This document shows, piece after piece, positions 1 to 6,188 of a DNA stretch of 29,236 nucleotides. How positions within the stretch are numbered: the first letter of the stretch is position 1; each line of letters begins with the position of its first letter. Source of the stretch: an uncultured Actinomycetes bacterium (GTDB taxonomy: Bacteria; Actinomycetota; Acidimicrobiia; Acidimicrobiales; Acidimicrobilacustridaceae); contig CAMFLJ010000006.1 in assembly GCA_945957335.1 (NCBI GenBank), positions 1-29,236 of the forward strand, read 5' to 3'. A program made the position numbers and the translations under genes. The notes under the pieces are model-generated. The model was not told the origin of the DNA. It made no database searches and saw only the letters and a program-made list of their open reading frames with translations.

Positions 1-223
1 ACCACAACGACGACTCGGCCACCCGACCCGCCGCCAACGCCTTCCCCGCGTCAGCGACCCGTGACAACTGGTCGCACACCGCCACCACCTCCGCCGCGTC
101 CCGCGCCGGCAACTGACCCGGATCGAGCTCAACCAACAGCGAACGCAACGACGCGACGAGCGCAGCCAACGGCCGCACCGCCACCCCCACCCTCAGCTCA
201 CCACCGTTCCCGCTCGAACCCAT
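1..223 (-). CDS. DUF222/HNH endonuclease-type protein, N-terminal part only
   Basis: An open frame of 74 codons runs from an ATG at 221-223 off the left edge. It reads MGSSGNGGELRVGVAV, then PLAALVASLRSLLVELDPGQL and VVAVCDQLSRVADAGKALAAGRVAES. This is the usual opening of the actinobacterial DUF222 family (13E12-like), whose C-terminus normally carries an HNH nuclease domain; that part lies outside the window. A TAGGGT box sits 6 nt upstream of the ATG, suggesting a leaderless message. Codon use (TTG, GTT, GGT, GCG) is less C-ending than in the neighbouring genes. DUF222/HNH genes are commonly multicopy in actinobacteria, and their cellular role is unsettled. Confidence 0.75.
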   Translation of the reverse strand, partial: MGSSGNGGELRVGVAVRPLAALVASLRSLLVELDPGQLPARDAAEVVAVCDQLSRVADAGKALAAGRVAESSLW

Positions 224-229
224 GAGACG

Positions 230-235
230 ACCCTA
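230..235 (-). promoter_or_regulatory. -10 box for DUF222 gene, leaderless
   Basis: TAGGGT on the minus strand, 6 nt before the ATG at 223. The spacing predicts a transcript starting at or next to the start codon. No clear -35 box is seen. Confidence 0.45.
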
Positions 236-237
236 CG

Positions 238-267
238 CAGGGGGTGTGACAGCCCCCTGACCAGGGG
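238..267 (-). terminator. Overlapping hairpins after the TetR/MFS operon
   Basis: CAGGGGG (238-244) pairs with CCCCCTG (253-259) over an 8-nt loop. The same CCCCTG arm (254-259) can instead pair with CAGGGG (262-267). The two folds exclude each other. There is no T-run. The site is 3' of the tetR stop (314) and just upstream of the DUF222 promoter, so it could end the operon or affect the neighbouring promoter. Confidence 0.4.
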
Positions 268-313
268 AAACAGCCCCGACTGTGGCGCTCGAAGCCGCCG
301 TCCCAGACCCCGG

Positions 314-967
314 TCAGTCCGGCGGGGCGAGGGCGCGGAGCGAGGCGAGCGACGCCACGACCACGCCGCGCTGGAACTGCGCCGACGCGGGCCGGCCGAG
401 CACGTACACCCGGTGGTGCAGCGGGCCGACCACGAAGCTCATCGCCGCCTCGGTGGTGAGGCGCCGCCCGGGCTCGCCCCGGCCGAGCTCGCCGCGCTCG
501 CGGGCGCGGTCGAGCACGTGGCCGAGCACGACCAGGCGGGGCACCACGAACTTCTCGTTGATGGCAGCCCGGAAGTCGGGGTTGCGGCTGAGCTCGACGG
601 CGACGTCCTGGCGCAGGGCCTCACCGGCGGGCCGCACCGCCATGGAGGCGGCCACGTCGCGCACGAAGGCCACGATGTCGCCCTCGAGCGAGCCGGTGTC
701 GATCTCCGTCGCCGCCGGGTGCAGCGACGCGAGCGCAGCGGCGACGAGGTCCTGCTTGGTGGGCCAGCGGCGGTAGAGCGTGGCCGACGAGACTCCCGAG
801 CGGGCGATGACCGCGGCCATGGTGAGCCCGCCGAAGCCGTCCTCGCCGAGCACGTCGAGGGTGGCGGCGAGGATGGCCTGGTCGGCGGCCTCGCTGCGTT
901 GACGACCGGGCCGGCCGCGTGCCGGCTCGGTGGGAACGGACGAGGTGGGGCTCACCGGTGCGGCCAT
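314..967 (-). CDS. TetR-family transcriptional repressor
   Basis: A 217-residue protein of the usual TetR length. A basic, disordered N-terminus (GRPGRQRSEAADQAI) leads into a classic TetR helix-turn-helix, with TMAAVIARSGVSSATLYRRW and then PTKQDL marking helices 2-4. The C-terminal ligand-binding half ends in VYVLGRPASAQFQRG. A longer start at 1003 is possible, but the ATG at 965-967 lies 1 nt after the stop of the upstream exporter gene, which fits translational coupling. It is the last gene of the MFS-MFS-tetR operon and probably autoregulates it through the palindrome at 4499-4516. Family knowledge: TetR repressors next to DHA2 pumps usually respond to the pump substrate. Confidence 0.9.
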   Translation of the reverse strand: MAAPVSPTSSVPTEPARGRPGRQRSEAADQAILAATLDVLGEDGFGGLTMAAVIARSGVSSATLYRRWPTKQDLVAAALASLHPAATEIDTGSLEGDIVAFVRDVAASMAVRPAGEALRQDVAVELSRNPDFRAAINEKFVVPRLVVLGHVLDRARERGELGRGEPGRRLTTEAAMSFVVGPLHHRVYVLGRPASAQFQRGVVVASLASLRALAPPD

Positions 968-968
968 C

Positions 969-2675
969 TCAGCCCTCCGCCTCGTCGTCGTCGCTGCCGC
1001 CACCCGCGGTCAGGAGCGAGCCCTCGGCCCGTCCGTGGCCACCACCCTCGGCGGGGTCGAGCAGGCCCTGGACCTCGGCGGTGTCGCGCTCGAGCACGCT
1101 CTCGGCCTCGGCGTAGGTGAGGGAGGCGATGCCGTCGAGCGGGCCCATGGCGGACTCGCGCACGTCGCCCGCCCGGGCCGGTAGGAAGAGGAACACCACG
1201 AGGGCGCCGACGAGGATGGCGGCGATGCCGACCATGAGCGAGGTGCTCATGCCGTCGACGAACTGCGACTTGGCGGCGTAGACGAGGTCGGAGCCGAGCT
1301 GGCCGGGCAGGTTCGCCGCCACGTTCACGGCACCGCCGAGAGAGTCGCGGGCCTGGGCCACGAGGTCGGGCGGCACCCCGGCGTCGGCGAAGGCGTTGGC
1401 CACGCCCGGGCGGAACACGCTGGCGAACACCGAGCCGATGATGGCCACGCCGAGGGCGCCGCCCATCTGGCGGGTGGTGTCGTTCATGGCCGAGCCCACG
1501 CCGGCCTTCGAGGGCGGCAGCGAGCCCATGATCGACTCGGTGGCCGGTGCCATGGCCAGGCCCATCCCGATGCCCATGAGCACCATGCCGAGGAACATGC
1601 GCGGGTAGCCGTTGGTGACCGGCACGGTGGAGATCGTGAAGAGGGCGGAGGCCACCACGAGCAGGCCGCAGCCCACCACCAGCTTCGAGCCCACCCGCTC
1701 GACGATGCGAGGTGCCAGAGGGGCGGTGATCAGCATCATCACCGCCATCGGCATGCCCCGGAACCCGGCCTGCAGCGGGCTGAACCCGAGCACGAGCTGC
1801 AGGTACTGGGTGCCGATGAACGCCTGGCCGTACATGGCGAACGACACCAGGGTGACGGCGATGTTGGCGGCGCTGAAGCGGCGGTTCTTGAAGAAGCGCA
1901 TGTCGAGCATCGGGTGCTCGCAGGTGAGCTCCCACAGCACGAACCCGGCCAGCACGGCGATGCCGCCGGCGAGGGGGACGTAGACGCCCGGCTCGCCCCA
2001 GCCCTTGGTGGGCGCCTCGATGATCGCCCAGAGCACGGCGACGAGGCCGACGATGGAGAGGAGCGCGCCGAGCGGGTCGAGCTTGGCGGCGTGGGCGTCC
2101 TTCGACTCGGGCAGCACGTACCAGGCGCCGATCAGCACGACGATGATCACCGGCACGTTCACGAAGAAGACCGAGCCCCACGAGAAGTGGGCCAGCAGGA
2201 ACCCGCCGAGGATCGGCCCGAGGGCGCTCGACCCGCCGGCCACCGCGGCCCACACGCCGATGGCGCGGCCGCGCTCCTTGGGGTCGTGGAAGATGTTGGT
2301 GAGCAGCGAGAGGGTGGCCGGCATGATGCAGGCCGCCCCGATGCCCATGAAGGCCCGGGTGAAGATCAGCTCGGTGGCGCTGGTGGCCAGGCCCGACAGC
2401 ACCGAGCCGATGCCGAACACCACCACGCCTACCATGAGGGCCCGCTTGCGCCCGAAGCGGTCGCCCATCGAGCCGAGGGTGAGCAGGAGGCCGGCGAACA
2501 CCAGCGAGTAGCCGTCGATGATCCACTGCATCTGGCTGGTGGTGGCGCCGAGGTCGCGGATCAGGTCGGGGATGGCGACGTTGAGGATCGTGTTGTCGAG
2601 CGTGATGACGCACAGGCCGGTGCAGAGCACCGCCAGCGCCCACCACCGCCGCTCGTGGACCTTGGCCTCGTCCAC
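969..2675 (-). CDS. DHA2-family MFS drug exporter (second tandem copy)
   Basis: A 568-residue multi-pass membrane protein with the 14-TM drug:H+ antiporter layout. Motif A appears as GDRFGRKRALM after TM2, and the DHA2 TM1 signature reads LDNTILNVAIPDLIRDL. The TM5 region contains GPILGGFLLAHFSWGSVFFVN, and the loop LLTNIFHDPKERGRAIGVW is typical. The GTG start at 2673-2675 follows GGGGAG and lies 3 nt after the first exporter's stop, so translation is coupled. The protein is a paralogue of the upstream gene, with near-identical N-termini (MDEAKVHERRWWAL against MDEARIHERRWWAL) and the same C-terminal ALVVF/AIVFLFLPARA plus acidic cytosolic tail. The likely role is proton-driven efflux of an amphiphilic compound. 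The substrate is unknown. Confidence 0.9.
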   Translation of the reverse strand: MDEAKVHERRWWALAVLCTGLCVITLDNTILNVAIPDLIRDLGATTSQMQWIIDGYSLVFAGLLLTLGSMGDRFGRKRALMVGVVVFGIGSVLSGLATSATELIFTRAFMGIGAACIMPATLSLLTNIFHDPKERGRAIGVWAAVAGGSSALGPILGGFLLAHFSWGSVFFVNVPVIIVVLIGAWYVLPESKDAHAAKLDPLGALLSIVGLVAVLWAIIEAPTKGWGEPGVYVPLAGGIAVLAGFVLWELTCEHPMLDMRFFKNRRFSAANIAVTLVSFAMYGQAFIGTQYLQLVLGFSPLQAGFRGMPMAVMMLITAPLAPRIVERVGSKLVVGCGLLVVASALFTISTVPVTNGYPRMFLGMVLMGIGMGLAMAPATESIMGSLPPSKAGVGSAMNDTTRQMGGALGVAIIGSVFASVFRPGVANAFADAGVPPDLVAQARDSLGGAVNVAANLPGQLGSDLVYAAKSQFVDGMSTSLMVGIAAILVGALVVFLFLPARAGDVRESAMGPLDGIASLTYAEAESVLERDTAEVQGLLDPAEGGGHGRAEGSLLTAGGGSDDDEAEG

Positions 2676-2678
2676 CGC

Positions 2679-4430
2679 TCAGCGCTCCCCGGGGACGGCC
2701 GCGGTGGGCGTGGTCGAGGTGGCGGTGGGCGTGGTGGGCGCCGGGTCGGGATCGGCGCCGGCCGCCGCCAACGAGCCCTCGGCCCGGCCGTGGCCACCGC
2801 CGGCGGCGACGTCGAGGAGGCCGTCGGCCTCGGCGGTGTCGCGCTCGAGCACGCTCTCGGCCTCGGCGAAGCCCAGCGACGCCAGCCCGTCGAGCGGGCC
2901 CGCCTCGTCCTCGCGCACGTCGCGGGCGCGGGCCGGCAGGAAGAGGAAGACGATCGCGGCGCCGACGAGCACGGCCGCGATGCCGACGTGCAGGGCGGTG
3001 CTCATGCCGTCGACGAACTGCGACTTGGCGGCGTAGATCAGGTCCTGGCCGAGCTGCCCGGGCACCTGGCCCGCCACGCCGATGGCGCCGGCGATGGAGT
3101 CGCGGGCGATGGCCACGCCCTCGGGCGGCACGCCGGCGGCGGTGAACTGCTCGGTGAGCCCGGGACGGAACGTGGCGGCGAAGACCGAGCCGATGATGGC
3201 CACGCCGAGGGCGCCGCCCATCTGGCGGGTGGTGTCGTTCATGGCCGAGCCGACGCCCGCCTTGGCCGGCGGCAGCGAGCCCATGATCGACTCGGTGGCG
3301 GGGGCCATCATCAGCCCCATGCCGAGGCCGAGCAGCAGCATGCCCACCACCATGTGGGGGTAGCCGTTGGTGACGGGCACGGTGGAGAAGACGTAGAGCG
3401 CGGAGGCCACGCCGAGCAGGCCGAAGCCCACGACGAGCTTGGTGCCGATGCGCTCGACGAGGCGGGGGGCGAGCGGCGCCACCGACACCATGACGATGGC
3501 CATCGGGAGGCTGCGGATGCCGGCGGCGAGCGGGTCGAAGCCCAGCACCGTCTGCAGGTACTGGATGCCGATGAACGCCTGGCCGAACATGGCGAAGAAC
3601 ACGAGGGTGACGGCGATGTTGGCGGCGGTGAAGCGACGGTTCTTGAAGAACCGGACGTCGAGCATCGGGTGGTCGCAGGTGAGCTCCCAGAGCACGAACC
3701 CGGCGAGCACCACCACGCCGACGGCGAGCGGCGCGTACACGCCCGGGTCGCTCCAGCCCTTGGCCGGGGCCTCGATGATCGCCCAGAGCACGGCGACGAG
3801 GCCGAGGATCGACAGCCCGGCGCCGAGGGGGTCGAGGCGGGGGGCGTCGGCGTCGCGGGACGACGGCAGGAGGAACCAGGCGCCGAGCAGGGCGAGGATG
3901 ATCACCGGCACGTTCACGAAGAACACCGAGCCCCAAGAGAAGTGGCGCAGCAGGAGGCCGCCGAGCACCGGCCCGAGCGCACCGCTGGCGCCGGCGGTGG
4001 CCGCCCACACGCCGATGGCCCGGCCCCGCTCCTTGGGGTCGTGGAAGATGTTGGTGAGCAGCGAGAGCGTGGCCGGCATGATCAGCGCGGCGCCGAAGCC
4101 CATCGAGGCGCGGGTGAAGATCAGCTCGGTGGGGCTCGAGGCCAGGCCCGACAGCACCGATCCCACGCCGAAGATGCCGAGGCCGACCATGAGGGCGCCC
4201 TTGCGGCCGAAGCGGTCGCCGACCGAGCCCATGGTGAGGAGCAGGCCGGCGAACACGAGCGTGTAGCCGTCGATGATCCACTGCAGCTGGCTGGTGGTGG
4301 CGCCGAGGTCGCGGATGAGGTCCGGGATCGCCACGTTGAGCACGGTGTTGTCGAGCGTGATCACCAGCAGGCTCGTGCAGAGCACCGCCAGCGCCCACCA
4401 TCGCCGCTCGTGGATCCTGGCTTCGTCCAT
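2679..4430 (-). CDS. DHA2-family MFS drug exporter (first tandem copy)
   Basis: A 583-residue 14-TM exporter and first gene of the operon. The ATG at 4428-4430 has AAGGA about 5 nt upstream. A longer frame from 4496 is rejected because that start lies between the -10 box and the operator. Features are TM1 LDNTVLNVAIPDLIRDL, motif A GDRFGRKGALM, the DPKERGRAIGVW loop, and the motif C region GALGPVLGG. The C-terminal extension after the last TM is charged, then Thr/Pro-rich (TPTATSTTPTAAV). It shares long near-identical DNA stretches with the next gene (for example 4020-4080 with 2266-2326), so the pair arose by tandem duplication and has since diverged. Regulation by the TetR product is likely. 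Confidence 0.9.
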   Translation of the reverse strand: MDEARIHERRWWALAVLCTSLLVITLDNTVLNVAIPDLIRDLGATTSQLQWIIDGYTLVFAGLLLTMGSVGDRFGRKGALMVGLGIFGVGSVLSGLASSPTELIFTRASMGFGAALIMPATLSLLTNIFHDPKERGRAIGVWAATAGASGALGPVLGGLLLRHFSWGSVFFVNVPVIILALLGAWFLLPSSRDADAPRLDPLGAGLSILGLVAVLWAIIEAPAKGWSDPGVYAPLAVGVVVLAGFVLWELTCDHPMLDVRFFKNRRFTAANIAVTLVFFAMFGQAFIGIQYLQTVLGFDPLAAGIRSLPMAIVMVSVAPLAPRLVERIGTKLVVGFGLLGVASALYVFSTVPVTNGYPHMVVGMLLLGLGMGLMMAPATESIMGSLPPAKAGVGSAMNDTTRQMGGALGVAIIGSVFAATFRPGLTEQFTAAGVPPEGVAIARDSIAGAIGVAGQVPGQLGQDLIYAAKSQFVDGMSTALHVGIAAVLVGAAIVFLFLPARARDVREDEAGPLDGLASLGFAEAESVLERDTAEADGLLDVAAGGGHGRAEGSLAAAGADPDPAPTTPTATSTTPTAAVPGER

Positions 4431-4474
4431 CGGGTCCTTCTCGCTCCTGGGCGTCGGGGGGCGCCGCTCCGCGG

Positions 4475-4480
4475 ACCCTA
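4475..4480 (-). promoter_or_regulatory. -10 box of MFS-MFS-tetR operon
   Basis: TAGGGT on the minus strand, about 45 nt upstream of the ATG at 4430. The poor -35 candidate TTTCGA, 17 nt further upstream, lies inside the palindrome at 4499-4516. A repressor bound there would block the polymerase. Confidence 0.45.
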
Positions 4481-4498
4481 AGCGAACCGGAGCCATTT

Positions 4499-4516
4499 CG
4501 AAACATCAGTGTTTCG
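4499..4516. promoter_or_regulatory. Predicted TetR operator
   Basis: A perfect 7-bp inverted repeat CGAAACA / TGTTTCG separated by TCAG (18 bp in all). Size and symmetry match TetR-family operators. It overlaps the -35 region of the operon that ends in the TetR gene, giving a simple autorepression circuit. AT-rich content in this GC-rich background adds weight. Confidence 0.7.
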
Positions 4517-4561
4517 TGACGTACGGCACACAGGTCCGCCACCCGGCGTCCCCAGGGAGCT

Positions 4562-4610
4562 CTCAGGCAGACCTCACCCCCACCTCACCGCCCGCGAACC
4601 AGGCGCTCAC
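4562..4610 (+). promoter_or_regulatory. 11-bp phased direct repeats (PHO-box-like), copy 1
   Basis: Five-base cores recur exactly every 11 bp: CTCAG at 4562, CTCAC at 4573, CTCAC at 4584, CGAAC at 4595 and CTCAC at 4606. The last core begins 15 bp before a TACGTT -10 box. Direct repeats with 11-bp phase are how OmpR/PhoB-family regulators bind. The actinobacterial PHO box uses GTTCACC-like units. No two-component genes are in this window, so the regulator is unknown. Confidence 0.55.
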
Positions 4611-4620
4611 GACCGTTCCG

Positions 4621-4626
4621 TACGTT
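4621..4626 (+). promoter_or_regulatory. -10 box, Ser/Thr-rich gene copy 1
   Basis: TACGTT ends 6 nt before the ATG at 4633, so the message is probably leaderless. The flanking CCGTACGTTCG is also present in front of the second copy. Confidence 0.5.
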
Positions 4627-4632
4627 CGACCC

Positions 4633-4986
4633 ATGAGCACCAAGCGACCCCACCCCGCCGCCCGCAGCCGTGCCCTCGTCGCCTCGCTGAGCATCGGCTT
4701 GGCCAGCGCCCTCGGCCTCGGCATGGCCCTCCAGCAGGTCTCCTCCAGCACCACCGTCGTGGCCGCCGCCGACACGAGCGCCACCACCGCCGACAGCTCC
4801 ACCACGTCGAGCTCGACGACCTCGACCTCGGCCACCCCCTCGACGACGGCGTCGACCACGGCCACCGCGCCGTCGACGACCACGACGACCGCGTCCAAGG
4901 CCACGACGACCACGACCACGGCCGCGGCATCGACCTCCACCAGCTCGTCGAGCTCGTCGACGGCCACCCGCACCAAGGCCAGCTGA
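4633..4986 (+). CDS. Small Ser/Thr-rich exported protein, copy 1
   Basis: 117 residues. A basic N-terminus (MSTKRPHPAARSRA) is followed by one hydrophobic segment at about residues 15-33 (LVASLSIGLASALGLGMAL). The rest is about 80 residues made almost wholly of Ser, Thr and Ala, with a basic end (TRTKAS). There is no cysteine and no catalytic domain. The N-terminal helix is a signal peptide or membrane anchor, possibly cleaved near VVAAA. The start is set by the leaderless promoter and by the conserved second copy. The N-terminus resembles those of actinobacterial FMN-binding-domain proteins that accompany ferric-reductase-like proteins, but the FMN-binding domain is missing. Function unknown. 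The tail could be a glycosylated wall-spanning stalk. Confidence 0.75.
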   Translation: MSTKRPHPAARSRALVASLSIGLASALGLGMALQQVSSSTTVVAAADTSATTADSSTTSSSTTSTSATPSTTASTTATAPSTTTTTASKATTTTTTAAASTSTSSSSSSTATRTKAS

Positions 4987-5048
4987 CCCGCACCGACGGT
5001 GTGACCGACCAGGGCAGAGCGTCGACGTGACGACCGACACTCCGGGTT

Positions 5049-5086
5049 CTCACCGAACTCTCACCCGGAGCGAACCTTCGGCTCAC
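5049..5086 (+). promoter_or_regulatory. 11-bp phased direct repeats (PHO-box-like), copy 2
   Basis: Cores CTCAC (5049), CTCAC (5060), CGAAC (5071) and CTCAC (5082) lie exactly 11 bp apart. The order, including the degenerate CGAAC third unit, and the 15-bp distance from the last core to the -10 box are the same as in copy 1. Conservation of phase while intervening bases differ suggests a protein-binding array. Confidence 0.6.
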
Positions 5087-5096
5087 GGCCGGTCCG

Positions 5097-5102
5097 TACG
5101 TT
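5097..5102 (+). promoter_or_regulatory. -10 box, Ser/Thr-rich gene copy 2 and ferric-reductase-like gene
   Basis: TACGTT, 8 nt before the ATG at 5111. There is no recognisable -35 box; the repeat array occupies that place, as expected for an activator-dependent promoter. Confidence 0.5.
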
Positions 5103-5110
5103 CGTCACCC

Positions 5111-5464
5111 ATGAGCCCGAAGCGCCCCCACCCCGCCGCCCGCAGCCGTGCCCTCGTCGCATCGCTGAGCATCGGTGTGGCCAGCGCCCTCGGCCTCGGC
5201 ATGGCCCTCCAGTCGTTGACCACCAGCGCCGCCTCGGCCGTGACCACCGGCGACACCAGCGGCTCGGGCAACGACGTCGGCGCCGGGGCCGGCACGCACA
5301 TCCCGCCCACCACGGCGGCCACCCCCTCGACCAGCGCCGCCAAGAGCACGACCACCACGGCGCCGAAGAGCACGACCACGACGACCCCCGCCCGCAGCAG
5401 CGCCTCGAGCTCGTCCTCCTCGTCGAAGTCGACCTCCACCCACACCCGCACCCGCAGCAGCTGA
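5111..5464 (+). CDS. Small Ser/Thr-rich exported protein, copy 2
   Basis: 117 residues, exactly the length of copy 1. The first 34 residues are nearly identical (MSPKRPHPAARSRALVASL, then SIGVASALGLGMALQ). The DNA of that part differs at only a few bases, while the Ser/Thr-rich tail has drifted and gained GSGNDVGAGAGTHIPPTTAA before the Thr/Lys/Ser runs and the basic end (HTRTRSS). One hydrophobic helix is present, with no cysteine. The gene ends 9 nt before the ferric-reductase-like gene and must be co-transcribed with it. Together with copy 1 it forms a tandem duplicate of promoter plus gene with a 478-bp period. Function unknown; probably an envelope partner of the downstream membrane protein. 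Confidence 0.75.
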   Translation: MSPKRPHPAARSRALVASLSIGVASALGLGMALQSLTTSAASAVTTGDTSGSGNDVGAGAGTHIPPTTAATPSTSAAKSTTTTAPKSTTTTTPARSSASSSSSSSKSTSTHTRTRSS

Positions 5465-5473
5465 GAGGCCCCG

Positions 5474-6094
5474 ATGAGCTCGCTCCCCTGGTACGTCGCC
5501 CGCTCCGCCGGCATCGTCTCGTGGGGCCTGCTCGCCCTCTCGGTGATCTGGGGCCTCGCCCTCTCGACCCGGGCCCTCGGCAAGCGACCCCGCGCCAACT
5601 GGCTGCTCGACCTCCACCGGTTCCTCGGTGGCCTGGCCGTCATCTTCGTGGGCGTCCACCTGGTCGGCCTGGCGTTCGACCACTGGGTCGACATCGGCCT
5701 GCGCCAGATGCTCGTGCCGTTCACCTCGAGCTGGAACCCCGCCGCCGTCTCCTGGGGCGTGGTCGGGCTCTACCTGCTGCTCGCCATCGAGCTCACCTCG
5801 CTGCTGCGCAAGCGCCTCCCGAAGCGGTTCTGGAAGGGCATCCACCTCACCAGCTACGGCCTCTACGTGATCGCCACCGTGCACATGTTCACGGCCGGCA
5901 CCGACGCCGGGTCGAAGTACCTGCAGTGGACCGCCGTCGGCGCCACCGCCGTCATCGTCTTCTTCACCGCCTTCCGGATCATGGGCCCCGACAAGGCCGA
6001 GGCGGTGCCGGGCGGGCAGCCCTCGACCGCCGACCGCCTCGCCGCCGCCAAGGCCGAGGCCGCCCGCCAGCGCATCGGCGCCGCTCCCCGCTGA
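5474..6094 (+). CDS. Ferric-reductase-like transmembrane protein (di-heme)
   Basis: 206 residues and about five to six transmembrane helices, of the ferric reductase-like transmembrane (FRD/YedZ-like) type. Four histidines fit the bis-heme pattern of two His pairs about 13-14 residues apart on neighbouring helices: H48 (LDLHRF) with H62 (GVHLV), and H124 (GIHLT) with H137 (TVHMF). There is no flavin- or NAD-binding domain, so electrons must come from a separate partner. The C-terminal 30 residues are a charged Ala/Lys/Glu helix in the cytosol. It is co-transcribed with the Ser/Thr-rich gene ending at 5464. The role is probably transmembrane electron transfer. The donor and acceptor cannot be told from the sequence. 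Confidence 0.8.
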   Translation: MSSLPWYVARSAGIVSWGLLALSVIWGLALSTRALGKRPRANWLLDLHRFLGGLAVIFVGVHLVGLAFDHWVDIGLRQMLVPFTSSWNPAAVSWGVVGLYLLLAIELTSLLRKRLPKRFWKGIHLTSYGLYVIATVHMFTAGTDAGSKYLQWTAVGATAVIVFFTAFRIMGPDKAEAVPGGQPSTADRLAAAKAEAARQRIGAAPR

Positions 6095-6141
6095 GGCCTC
6101 TCCCCCTCCACCACGCCGTCGGGACGCTCCGCGCCTGCGGG

Positions 6142-6147
6142 TACCAT
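6142..6147 (+). promoter_or_regulatory. -10 box for P450-cupin operon
   Basis: TACCAT about 41 nt upstream of the GTG at 6189, leaving a short leader that holds the GGGGAGG ribosome site. Confidence 0.35.
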
Positions 6148-6188
6148 CCCGCCACGCCCGTGACTGGAACGCCTGGGGAGGCACCACC

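Noticed and set aside
1..223. DUF222/HNH gene as part of a prophage, intein or homing element
   Set aside because: Only the N-terminus is visible and no phage, integrase or att-like sequence is seen. The family is common as ordinary chromosomal genes in actinobacteria.
1914..4481. An 855-codon open frame on the plus strand opposite the exporters
   Set aside because: Its composition (Gly, Ala, Glu, His, Arg runs) is that of an antisense frame in GC-rich DNA. The TM-rich minus-strand genes explain the region.
4499..4516. Start of the first exporter at the upstream ATG (4496)
   Set aside because: That start would lie upstream of the -10 box and next to the operator. The ATG at 4430 has AAGGA at the right distance and matches the paralogue's start.
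952..4542. A 1196-codon open frame on the minus strand across both exporter genes
   Set aside because: It is a frame-shifted shadow of the two MFS genes: Arg/Pro/His-rich, with no domain pattern, while the real frames show clear exporter motifs.
4563..5086. Val-rich or Arg-rich open frames antisense to the Ser/Thr-rich genes
   Set aside because: They come from reading ACG/ACC/TCG-rich repeats on the other strand, and both proposed promoters point to the plus strand.
4633..5464. The twin repeats as a mobile element or CRISPR-like array
   Set aside because: There are only two units of 478 bp, both with intact genes and promoters, no terminal inverted repeats and no spacers. Simple tandem duplication fits.
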